This document shows, piece after piece, positions 1 to 7,129 of a stretch of DNA of 7,129 nt (its first letter is position 1; each line of letters starts with the position of its first letter). Position numbers and translations under genes: made by a program. The DNA is from Verrucomicrobiales bacterium (GTDB lineage: Bacteria > Verrucomicrobiota > Verrucomicrobiia > Verrucomicrobiales > DEV007): positions 1-7,129 of the forward strand of contig JAKMGR010000301.1 of assembly GCA_022424805.1 (NCBI GenBank), written 5' to 3'. The notes beneath the pieces were generated by a model. The model was not told where the DNA came from, searched no databases, and was given only the letters and a program-made list of their open reading frames with translations.

Positions 1-1239
1 TTGGCAGGCAGTCCAGTGGTCGCGTCCGGCTCCGGATACTCCGCCGGATCTCCGGTCGCCAATTTTCGGTTTCCTTCCCATTTCGCTGGAGACGAGAACG
101 AGCGTCTCGTCGAGCATGCCGCGATTGGAGAGATCATCGATCAAGGCGGAGTAGCCACGATCAAATTCCGGAAGAAGGTGGTCGGCAAGGCAGTTGAAAT
201 TATTGCCGTGGGTATCCCAACCGCCGGCGCTGCGGCACTTCGTCTTGATGTCGAGATTCTCTCTCCAGAAAACGGTGATAAACGGAACGCCTGCCTCGGC
301 GAGGCGCCGCGCCATGAGAAGGCTCATGCCGTTGATCGTCTTTCCGTAGCGTTCCTTGGTGGCCTCGGATTCCGTTTCGAGATCAAAGGCGGCAGAAGTT
401 GTCGAAGAGGAAAGCAGGGAAAAGGCCTGATTGTGATACTCGCTGAAGTCGCTGACCTTCGCATTTGCATCAAGATCGGAACGAGCTTTGTCGAGGGCGT
501 GGAGAAGTTCGGCACGGTCCTCAAGTCGTCCTTTGCTCGTTTGCAGGCGAAGAGAAGGAGCTGAGATTTTCATCGGCTCGGCGTGATCTCCGAGCAGGTA
601 GAGGGGATCGTGCAGGGGGCCGAGTTTCCCGGCGAATTGTCCAGGTCGAGTGTAGGGCGGGCGGCTTGGTTTGTGCGGCAGTGAAATGACCTGCGGCAAA
701 TTAGGATGGGGAGGGCGGCGCGATCCAATTACGCTTCCCATGAATGGCCAGTCGTCTGGCTCGGGGCGCCTATCGTTGCCTTTGATTTTGAAAGACTGAT
801 CCGGGGCGTGACCGGTGAGATTGTAGTAGTAGCCAGCATGATGATCGCCTGTAGCCCGGCCACCGTCAGTTACCGAGCGAACGATCGCTAGTTTGTCCGC
901 AACCTTCGCCGTCATTGGGAGATGCTCGCTGAGATGGATTTCCGGTGCCGCTGTTTGTATGGGGCGAAAGAGGCTGCGGTATTCGGATGGTGCATCCGGT
1001 TTCACATCCCACATGTCGACGTGAGAAGAACCTCCACAGAGAAAAAAGAGGATCGTCGTTTTCGCTGAGGCATTAGCAGGAGCTGCAGGCGCGCCGCCCG
1101 CTCCGAACGCAGAAGTGCCAAATCGAAACCCGGCGATTCCGGTCGTCGAAGCGACAAGGAAATCGCGTCGGGATGATTGGTAAGCGGCCATTCGGTTAGA
1201 GACTATACCATCTCGTAAGTCGCTCGGCTCTAGCGTCAT
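1..1239 (-). CDS. DUF1501 family protein with Tat signal (3' end missing)
   Basis: I read this gene by translating the minus strand; it stays open for 413 codons and leaves the window at base 1 without a stop. Residues 22-31 (SSRRDFLVAS) form a twin-arginine export signal followed by a Gly/Ala-rich segment. The mature part shows the DUF1501 pattern, a branch of the alkaline phosphatase/sulfatase superfamily: an LFFLCGGSSHVDMWD block (His73, Asp75), GGWDTHGNNF (Asp342, His344), SSEMGRKPKIG (Glu386) and GRDHW (His408), probable metal ligands. The usual family length is about 430-480 residues, so only the C-terminus should be missing. The first ATG (1239) directly follows the sulfatase TGA, suggesting coupled translation. 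A second in-frame ATG at 1191 would give a 16-residue shorter protein with the Tat motif nearer the N-terminus; neither has a good Shine-Dalgarno. The enzymatic role of DUF1501 is not established; a periplasmic hydrolase is an inference. Confidence 0.88.
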   Translation of the reverse strand, partial: MTLEPSDLRDGIVSNRMAAYQSSRRDFLVASTTGIAGFRFGTSAFGAGGAPAAPANASAKTTILFFLCGGSSHVDMWDVKPDAPSEYRSLFRPIQTAAPEIHLSEHLPMTAKVADKLAIVRSVTDGGRATGDHHAGYYYNLTGHAPDQSFKIKGNDRRPEPDDWPFMGSVIGSRRPPHPNLPQVISLPHKPSRPPYTRPGQFAGKLGPLHDPLYLLGDHAEPMKISAPSLRLQTSKGRLEDRAELLHALDKARSDLDANAKVSDFSEYHNQAFSLLSSSTTSAAFDLETESEATKERYGKTINGMSLLMARRLAEAGVPFITVFWRENLDIKTKCRSAGGWDTHGNNFNCLADHLLPEFDRGYSALIDDLSNRGMLDETLVLVSSEMGRKPKIGDRRSGGVSGAGRDHWTACQ

Positions 1240-2781
1240 TCAGTGACCAGCATCCTGCACCGTCTGCAACATCTCTCGCAATTCTTCAACGACCTCCGGC
1301 TCCTCATTCCAGAGATTCTTCGTCTCCGACGGGTCATCTTCCAAATGATACAGTTGCCCCTCCGGCCCACCCACTTTTGCGGGATCCAGCTCCTTCGGAA
1401 AGGTGAATCCACCTGATCCGCGATGAGGGATCATTTTCCAGGGGCCTTTGCGAATCGCAAACACTCCCCAGAGCGAATGGTGCACGGCAAATTTGCGGAC
1501 GGGTTCTTCCGGCTTTTTGGCGAGCAGAGCGGGGAGAATATTTCGTCCATCGGGCCCAGCACTTTTCGGCAATTCGGTCCCGGTGATGGCAGCACAGGTG
1601 TTGAGTAGATCGGTCAGCTCGATGAGTTCGTTGCTCACCGTTCCGGCCGGTGTTTTGCCGGGCCAGCGGACGACAAAGGGGACGCGGTGGCCGCCCTCCC
1701 AGATGTCGGCTTTGGTGCCCCGCAGGTGCATGTTGCCCTGGTGGCCAAATTCTTTCATCGCCATGCCGCGCCCCCGCAATTTGTAGTTCGCTACATCGTC
1801 AGCTTCCTTCGGCTCCCAACAATGATAGAGGCCGCCATTGTCAGAAGTGAAAACAACTATGGTGTTTTCGGCAGTCCCAGTGCGGTCGAGTGCTTCGAGA
1901 ACGGCACCGAGAAAGGCATCGGTTTCGACGACGAAATCTCCGTAGAGACCTGCCTCACTCGCGTTACGATACTCTTCGTTGGGGACAACGGGAAGGTGAG
2001 GCGACGAGAGGGGAGCGTAGAGAAAGAAGGGTTCGTCCGGGTTTTTTGCCTGCTCTTCAATAATGCGGACCGCTTCTCCAGCGAAGCGGGGCATCACGCC
2101 GTAAATGGAGAAATCGGGCGAGCGGACTCCCTCGTCGACGGTGATAAATTCGGTGCGAACTCGCTCGTGATGAAGGATGGGAAGTCGATAGGGACGATCA
2201 TTCACTATGTAGCAGAACGGCGACATATTGAGGGAGGCCGAAATCCCGAACCAGGTGTCGAAGCCAACAGCGACCGGACCACCGGTGACGGGAATGGTGT
2301 AGTCGACGTCTTTGCCCGGACGGGGTGGGGTTTTGCGATCGATGGGAACGGCTGGGACCGGGTTACCCTCTTTGTCGGTCCATTGCATCCCTAGATGCCA
2401 CTTGCCGACACAGTGGGTGTCGTAGCCCGCGTCCTGCAGGAGCGAGGGAACGGTGACCTGATCTTCGGTGATGAGCGGGGGGTCGAACCCATCGAGGACT
2501 CGATATTTCAATCGCGTCCGCCAGCAGTAGCGCCCGGTCAGAATCCCGTAGCGAGTCGGCGTGCAAACGGCGGAAGGGGTGTGGGCATCGGTAAATCGCA
2601 TTCCTTCCCCGGCAAGCCGATCGACAAAGGGAGTCTGGATCTTTGATTCCGCGTTGTAGCAGGAGAGATCGCCGATCCCGAGATCGTCCGTGAGGACATA
2701 GATGATGTTGGGAAGGTCGGCGGCGAGGGCAGTGCTAAAGCCGAGTGTCAGAACAAAGGCGACGGTGGCAAATCGAGTCAT
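1240..2781 (-). CDS. Secreted formylglycine-dependent sulfatase (S1 family)
   Basis: This 513-residue protein is a complete type I sulfatase, predicted to hydrolyse sulfate esters in the periplasm or outside the cell. Residues 1-20 are a Sec signal peptide ending ALA|A. The catalytic site is intact: metal ligands Asp32-Asp33 in YVLTDDLG, the signature CTPTRYGILTGR starting at Cys73 (the residue converted to formylglycine in C-x-P-x-R sulfatases), Lys127 and His129 in VGKWHLG, His262 in SSPHLP, Asp314-Asn315 in FTSDNGG, and Lys357 before WEGG. The C-terminal subdomain ends with the usual LYHLEDDPSETKNL block. Length is normal for the family. A strong Shine-Dalgarno (AGGTGGAG, 2789-2796) lies 7 bases before the ATG. 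The substrate cannot be read from sequence; a sulfated algal polysaccharide is typical for marine relatives, but this is inference. No formylglycine-generating enzyme gene is in the window. The gene lies 4 bases after a decayed methyltransferase gene and directly before the DUF1501 gene. Confidence 0.95.
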   Translation of the reverse strand: MTRFATVAFVLTLGFSTALAADLPNIIYVLTDDLGIGDLSCYNAESKIQTPFVDRLAGEGMRFTDAHTPSAVCTPTRYGILTGRYCWRTRLKYRVLDGFDPPLITEDQVTVPSLLQDAGYDTHCVGKWHLGMQWTDKEGNPVPAVPIDRKTPPRPGKDVDYTIPVTGGPVAVGFDTWFGISASLNMSPFCYIVNDRPYRLPILHHERVRTEFITVDEGVRSPDFSIYGVMPRFAGEAVRIIEEQAKNPDEPFFLYAPLSSPHLPVVPNEEYRNASEAGLYGDFVVETDAFLGAVLEALDRTGTAENTIVVFTSDNGGLYHCWEPKEADDVANYKLRGRGMAMKEFGHQGNMHLRGTKADIWEGGHRVPFVVRWPGKTPAGTVSNELIELTDLLNTCAAITGTELPKSAGPDGRNILPALLAKKPEEPVRKFAVHHSLWGVFAIRKGPWKMIPHRGSGGFTFPKELDPAKVGGPEGQLYHLEDDPSETKNLWNEEPEVVEELREMLQTVQDAGH

Positions 2782-2785
2782 GCGA

Positions 2786-3046
2786 CTACTCCACCTTTTT
2801 CCGGAACATCAGGAAATAATTTTCTTCAAAAAGATCGAAGTCCTCGACGAGTTCGAAACTGGCTTTTTCGCTTTGAAATACTTCTCAGCCCTCTTTTTCG
2901 AAACGTTCAACGAAGGATTTAGGATCGAGATCGGGATTTGCAAAGCGCTCGGTGATGCCGGGGAATACGCTTTCATCCTGTGCGGGTAGCAGGACGGAAG
3001 CCTACAGTGCGGAAGCTATTCCAAGGGCGAAGAAATATCGTGACAT
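2786..3046 (-). pseudogene. Decayed, internally deleted exported SAM-dependent methyltransferase
   Basis: The minus strand keeps one reading frame of 86 codons plus a stop, interrupted by TAG at codon 15 (3002-3004) and TGA at codon 54 (2885-2887). Ignoring these, it reads as an N-terminal signal (MSRYFFALGIASAL), then SVFPGITERFANPD and FVERFEKEG, then stop-EVF, then FELVEDFDLFEENYFLMFRKK. From memory, the first blocks match the start and the last block the C-terminus of a family of exported class I methyltransferases of about 250-280 residues found in Planctomycetes and Verrucomicrobia. The entire SAM-binding core (the D-x-G-x-G region) is absent. The family has an EVF-like motif near both ends (ESREVF early, AGxEVF late), so a deletion between these two copies would explain the join. 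The TGA stands where the family has Arg, fitting CGA to TGA. AGGAG at 3055-3059 still precedes the ATG by 8 bases. As it stands, only a 14-residue peptide would be made. The family assignment is recalled, not searched. Confidence 0.72.
2789..2796 (-). promoter_or_regulatory. Ribosome binding site of the sulfatase gene
   Basis: On the minus strand AGGTGGAG sits 7 bases before the sulfatase ATG (2781). It overlaps the last codons (Lys-Val-Glu) before the final stop of the methyltransferase remnant, which may be why that end of the broken gene is still present. Confidence 0.7.
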
Positions 3047-3094
3047 GGCGCGAACTCCTGTTGTCTGAATTGAAAATGGGGATTGGAGACTCTG

Positions 3095-3487
3095 TCAGCC
3101 TGCCTGCCGGGCTTCCTTTGCCGCGACGGCTTCCTTAATGCGCGGCATGAAGGCGTCCGGATATGCATCGAAAGCTTTCAAACAGGGATCGCAGCAAATG
3201 AGGACTTCGTACCCTTGATAAACCCGGCGGTATTTCGGCTTTCCGTTTTTGAAGGGGCGATTGATCTGCACAGCGCAGGTTCGGAATGGATAGGGCTTCA
3301 CAGAGGCCTGGCCTCGAGATTCGGCAGCATCAGTTTTTTTGGGCGCAATGAACGACGACTCGCTGTCAGAAAGTTGCGGGGTGGCAGCGGCTGAAATTAG
3401 CGCAGTGTTGTCAGCAGGGGTTCGAGATTGGCACGCTGAAAGCACAAAAACAACAGTAATCAAAACGATGAGAGGAATCGATTTCAT
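3095..3487 (-). CDS. Lipoprotein with TRASH/YHS-like metal-binding domain
   Basis: A 130-residue small exported protein. Residues 1-19 are a lipoprotein signal with lipobox LSAC (Cys19, Gln at +2, which favours the outer membrane). Residues 20-64 are a low-complexity Ser/Ala linker. Residues 65-120 form the only domain: YPFRTCAV (Cys71), GKPKYRRVYQGYEV, then CCDPC (Cys98, Cys99, Cys102) and a helix AFDAYPDAFMPRIKEA. This layout, one Cys, a GxE-type strand, a C-C-x-x-C cluster and a short amphipathic helix, is that of TRASH/YHS-like domains, which bind metals such as copper or zinc. Its partner and true metal are unknown; a role in metal sensing, storage or delivery at the envelope is an inference. 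It is the first gene of the minus-strand cluster, 48 bases upstream of the methyltransferase remnant. No clear Shine-Dalgarno precedes the ATG, and no promoter stands out in the 157-base divergent gap. Confidence 0.8.
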   Translation of the reverse strand: MKSIPLIVLITVVFVLSACQSRTPADNTALISAAATPQLSDSESSFIAPKKTDAAESRGQASVKPYPFRTCAVQINRPFKNGKPKYRRVYQGYEVLICCDPCLKAFDAYPDAFMPRIKEAVAAKEARQAG

Positions 3488-3644
3488 CTTATGAATAGGG
3501 TCCGCCCCCTTCGTAGACTCGGCAAGCAGATTTCTTGTGACCGAATTTTGCCGGGAAAGCCTTTTGTAATTTCATTTGCACCCAGTCCCGAATCCGCTTT
3601 CATAGTCATTCCGCGTTGATCGTAAACGTAGAGTGAATGAAGAG

Positions 3645-4295
3645 ATGGCGACAATCAAAGTGGCATGCCCCAAGTGCGGACAAAAGGTCTCCGGAGACGA
3701 GACTTTCCATGGAACTGTTGTGGAGTGTCCAATCTGCTCGGCCAGCATTCAATTTCCAGGCAAGAGAAGCGAGCCTGCAGCGACGGGACCCATAGATCCG
3801 GTTCCGCCTCGAGAGCGCCCGAAGCCAAAGCCTATCCCGGCTGCGGCAGATGAAGCGCTGCCGAAAGCTACCTTCGAAGAGGGTGCGCTCGACGATATTG
3901 TTCCGCAGACACAGAATGCTTCGCAAGGCCTGGCGACTGAGATTATTAACAGCACGGCATCTGAGGATTTTGAAGAAGAGGAAGAAGAAGCGGTTGTTCC
4001 TTCTCCTGTTACGGGCGCAATTTCTATCGTCACAGCTGTTCTAGCAGTCGTGACCTGTCCTTTTGGAATTCTCTTCGCGCCGATCGCGATAATTTGCGGT
4101 CATCTTTCTCAGGCAAAAGCGCGTCGCAGTCTGGTGCAGCCGGCGCCCGGGCAGACGCTCGGAGCGATTGGTATGCTGATCGGCTACATCTGGCTGGTTA
4201 TCGCGATTCTGCTTCTTGCGATTGCTGTGATTTTCAAAGAGCCACTGCGCGAACCGCTGCAGGAGTTTTTTGGTAATGCGGCGGTGGGAGAGTAA
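3645..4295 (+). CDS. Zinc-ribbon and DUF4190 membrane protein
   Basis: I place the start at the ATG at 3645 (216 residues), because AGAGTGA lies 8 bases upstream and the protein then begins at the zinc ribbon; an in-frame GTG at 3633 would add four residues. Residues 5-37 are a zinc ribbon with CPKC (Cys8, Cys11) and CPIC (Cys28, Cys31). Residues 40-120 are a Pro- and Glu-rich, probably disordered linker ending in an acidic run (DFEEEEEEA, 108-116). Residues 121-200 match DUF4190: a hydrophobic hairpin segment with CPFGILFAPIAIICGHLSQ, a basic turn (KARRS), then GQTLGAIGMLIGYIW and a second membrane span. The ribbon probably faces the cytoplasm. This combination is common in Planctomycetes and Verrucomicrobia, but its function is unknown. 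It is divergent from the lipoprotein gene and is followed by a gap with its own promoter, so it is probably monocistronic. Confidence 0.85.
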   Translation: MATIKVACPKCGQKVSGDETFHGTVVECPICSASIQFPGKRSEPAATGPIDPVPPRERPKPKPIPAAADEALPKATFEEGALDDIVPQTQNASQGLATEIINSTASEDFEEEEEEAVVPSPVTGAISIVTAVLAVVTCPFGILFAPIAIICGHLSQAKARRSLVQPAPGQTLGAIGMLIGYIWLVIAILLLAIAVIFKEPLREPLQEFFGNAAVGE

Positions 4296-4365
4296 TCTCT
4301 CCGTTCGGGTTTCCCTTCCAAGGTTGCTGCTTGCAAATCGCCTCTTTTCGCTTACCGCTGGCGCA

Positions 4366-4394
4366 GTTACAACCTATGCTGAAGTGACTATAAT
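4366..4394 (+). promoter_or_regulatory. Sigma70-type promoter of the enolase gene
   Basis: A perfect -10 box, TATAAT (4389-4394), lies 17 bases after GTTACA (4366-4371), which matches four of six -35 consensus positions. Transcription would begin near 4401, leaving an AT-rich leader of about 52 bases before the enolase ATG. The leader contains no recognisable Shine-Dalgarno. The spacing and the strongly expressed gene downstream support the call; no start site has been measured. Confidence 0.65.
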
Positions 4395-4402
4395 TTCAGT
4401 CA
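4379..4402. promoter_or_regulatory. Overlapping inverted repeats across the enolase -10 box
   Basis: Two short palindromes interleave over the -10 box: CTGAA (4379-4383) with TTCAG (4395-4399), and TGACT (4385-4389) with AGTCA (4398-4402). They could form an operator for a dimeric regulator, but arms of five bases arise by chance fairly often in AT-rich DNA. Confidence 0.25.
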
Positions 4403-4440
4403 TTTTGATATTGAAGATTTCATAATCAATACGAAACTAA

Positions 4441-5739
<1,299 letters not shown>

Positions 5740-5783
5740 AACTACGGGGCCCGGCGGAGCCTTCATATCCGCAAATCAAAACT

Positions 5784-6152
5784 ATGCGTGACCCGGAATT
5801 CCAAGACCATCCTGATCTCCCACTTCCCAAAGAGGGTGCGGATTGTGTGCCGCCTTCCAATGTGTGGCAAAGATTGTCTCGGGTCATGGAGGTGGTAATT
5901 TTCGTCCTGCTCGGTCTCGCTGTCTACAAACTGTTTGGACCCGAGATCGATCGGCGGGCGGAACTCCAATCAGAGGTGGACCGCCTCTCCGCGATTGTTG
6001 AGGAGAAGGAAGAAATCGCAGGTCGCCTCAGTTCAGAGCACCGCCTTCTCAAGACTGACAAGGAATACCTCGAAACGGTAGCCCGCGATCGGCTCAACCT
6101 TCAGCGCGAAGGCGAGTATATCATTCGGATTGAGTCTGGTGAGGAAGAGTGA
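5784..6152 (+). CDS. Septum formation initiator (FtsB/DivIC family)
   Basis: A 122-residue bitopic membrane protein of the FtsB/DivIC family, which bridges FtsQ/DivIB and FtsL at the division site. Residues 1-33 are a polar cytoplasmic tail, longer than in E. coli FtsB; 34-51 are one membrane span (VMEVVIFVLLGLAVYKLF); 56-90 form a heptad-like coiled coil in the periplasm; 91-116 carry the family motif, here DKEYLETVARDRLNLQREGE followed by YIIRI. No Shine-Dalgarno precedes the ATG at 5784, and an internal ATG at residue 35 would remove the tail, but that start would fall inside the membrane span, so I keep the long form. It follows enolase by 44 bases on the same strand without a clear terminator and is probably cotranscribed with it. 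An eno-divIC order also occurs in Actinobacteria and Alphaproteobacteria. I leave the symbol blank because FtsB and DivIC cannot be told apart here. Confidence 0.9.
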   Translation: MRDPEFQDHPDLPLPKEGADCVPPSNVWQRLSRVMEVVIFVLLGLAVYKLFGPEIDRRAELQSEVDRLSAIVEEKEEIAGRLSSEHRLLKTDKEYLETVARDRLNLQREGEYIIRIESGEEE

Positions 6153-6188
6153 GGGGCTCTCATTTGATCCCCTCGACCACACACTGCA

Positions 6189-6215
6189 CGCACGCCCAAG
6201 TTGTTGCGCCGTGCG
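6189..6215. terminator. Possible hairpin between convergent genes
   Basis: CGCACG (6189-6194) and CGTGCG (6210-6215) can pair as a six-base GC stem with a 15-base loop, in the 73-base gap between the convergent division and protease genes. No clear T-run follows on either strand, so a role as a terminator is uncertain. Confidence 0.22.
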
Positions 6216-6225
6216 CTGCTCTTCT

Positions 6226-7129
6226 CTACTCCAGCCGCTGCAGCTGGCCTATGCCGTATTGCAGGAGTTGCTGGTTCACCATCTGGGAAGCGCGCTCATC
6301 GACGTAGATCACCTTGGGGAAATCGTTAAACTCGATGACGTGGATGCCGTCCTCAGGCACTTCAGCGAATGCAGCGGAGAGATCTTTGATTTTGTTGATC
6401 GGCTTGCCATTTACCTTTGTGAGAACGACGGAGCTGATCTGCTCGTATCCGAGCGTGCTGGGTGTCTTCAGGACGTTGCTGAGAAAGACGAGTTTCTCGC
6501 GGCCTTCCTCTTCCCACTGCTCGGGATTGGCGTTTGCGTGAACCAGCTTGAAAGGAGCACGGTTGGCCCACTCGTCACCCCAGCTTTCAAGATAGGGGAG
6601 AGTCAGTTCCTGAAAAATGAGGCCTCCGAAGATGACGTATTTTGGTCCACGATCGAACATGTAGGGATCGATCAGAAAATCCTGAGGGGCCTTGCGAATC
6701 AGCTGGATTTCGAGGCTCTTCGGTTTGCGATCTCGGATGATGTCGAATTTTACCTTGTCACCGACCTTGGCGTTTCCGCTGACGAGGTGAGAAAAACTCA
6801 GTTTGCCGTATTGCTCGTCGACGTAGTTGCCGCGTGAATCAATAGCTTTTCCGTCGATAGCGAGAACGACGTCGCCCTTCTTCAGGCCGCCTTTCTCTGC
6901 GGAACTATGCTTGGATACTGAGCGGATGAAGATACCTCCAGCACCTTCGTCGAGGCCTGCGAATTCCCGAAGCGTGTCGTCGAGCATTTGCGAAGTGTTC
7001 ACACCCAATTTGGGAAAGCCCTCGTAGGCTCCGTCTTCCAAATCGGCGAGAAATGCCTGAATGATTGTCATGGGCAGAACGGCGGCCGTTTGCTCCTTTG
7101 AGGAATAGCTCAAGAGCATGCCACAGAGT
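6226..7129 (-). CDS. Deg9-like HtrA serine protease, C-terminal part (5' end missing)
   Basis: The frame is open to the right edge; upstream of the first visible ATG (7119) it continues in-frame (Leu-Cys-Gly). The visible start, GMLLSYSSKEQTAAVLPMTI and then IQAFLADLED, matches the last strands of a trypsin-like Deg protease domain (the VxG...VIP..I..FL region), so 7119 is internal and the true start lies outside. The catalytic Ser and the rest of the triad are therefore not visible. Next comes a PDZ domain: GFPKLGVNTSQML, GGIFIRSVSKHSSAEKGGLK, GDVVLAIDGKAI, SFSHLVSG and VGDKVKFDIIRDRK. Then a linker typical of plant Deg9/Deg10 relatives (YVIFGGLIFQELTLPYL, WGDEW) and a second PDZ-like domain (YEQISSVVLTKVNGKPI to DFPKVIYVD), ending LLQYGIGQLQRLE. 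The protein probably degrades or guards damaged proteins; whether it is exported cannot be judged without the N-terminus. It converges on the ftsB/divIC-type gene. Confidence 0.85.
   Translation of the reverse strand, partial: LCGMLLSYSSKEQTAAVLPMTIIQAFLADLEDGAYEGFPKLGVNTSQMLDDTLREFAGLDEGAGGIFIRSVSKHSSAEKGGLKKGDVVLAIDGKAIDSRGNYVDEQYGKLSFSHLVSGNAKVGDKVKFDIIRDRKPKSLEIQLIRKAPQDFLIDPYMFDRGPKYVIFGGLIFQELTLPYLESWGDEWANRAPFKLVHANANPEQWEEEGREKLVFLSNVLKTPSTLGYEQISSVVLTKVNGKPINKIKDLSAAFAEVPEDGIHVIEFNDFPKVIYVDERASQMVNQQLLQYGIGQLQRLE

Noticed and set aside
1..564. A plus-strand open frame of 187 codons at the left edge.
   Set aside because: The opposite strand encodes clear DUF1501 motifs (GGWDTHGNNF, GRDHW) throughout this stretch, so this is a shadow.
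1687..2394. A 235-codon plus-strand open frame opposite the sulfatase.
   Set aside because: It lies wholly inside a complete sulfatase with all catalytic residues; its translation has no recognisable domain.
2885..2887. TGA within the methyltransferase remnant read as selenocysteine.
   Set aside because: Relatives appear to have Arg here, a second stop (TAG) lies upstream, the catalytic core is missing and no selenocysteine insertion hairpin was seen. Decay explains it better.
2702..2989. A 95-codon plus-strand open frame spanning the sulfatase start and the gap.
   Set aside because: It is antisense to the sulfatase signal peptide and methyltransferase remnant; its peptide has no recognisable features.
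3488..3644. Promoter-like pairs in the divergent gap, for example TTTGCA (3576-3581) with weak -10 candidates near 3600.
   Set aside because: Spacing or -10 match is poor for each, so I could not support a specific promoter for either gene.
7117..7119. ATG at 7119 as the true start of the Deg-like protein.
   Set aside because: The frame stays open upstream and the residues around it match the interior of a protease domain, so the gene continues beyond the right edge.

Overview
The window reads as chromosomal DNA from a marine-type member of the Planctomycetota-Verrucomicrobiota-Chlamydiota group, most likely Verrucomicrobiota. Three things point there: a secreted formylglycine sulfatase next to a DUF1501 protein, a zinc-ribbon plus DUF4190 membrane protein, and a Deg9-like protease. 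This is an inference from gene content; there is no rRNA or other marker here to confirm it. I see no tRNA or rRNA genes, CRISPR array, insertion sequence, phage gene or defence system.

Left half (1-3487), all on the minus strand and read right to left: a small lipoprotein with a TRASH-like four-cysteine metal site, a broken and internally deleted SAM-dependent methyltransferase gene, a secreted S1-type sulfatase, and a Tat-exported DUF1501 protein that runs off the left edge. Gaps are 48, 4 and 0-48 bases, so this looks like one transcription unit devoted to the cell envelope and exported enzymes. Its middle gene has decayed, but its ribosome binding site and the end that carries the sulfatase ribosome binding site remain.

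Right half: a zinc-ribbon/DUF4190 membrane protein (3645-4295, plus strand) diverges from the lipoprotein across about 157 bases. After another 157-base gap, which holds a good sigma70-type promoter with overlapping inverted repeats, come enolase (4453-5739) and an FtsB/DivIC-type division protein (5784-6152), an association found in several bacterial phyla. Facing them on the minus strand is the C-terminal part of a Deg9-like HtrA protease (6226-7129), cut by the right edge.

The two halves serve different roles: accessory exported enzymes on the left, core glycolysis, division and proteostasis on the right. The least ordinary item is the methyltransferase remnant at 2786-3046. I found no convincing new multi-gene system. 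No stretch over 300 bases lacks a gene or gene remnant.
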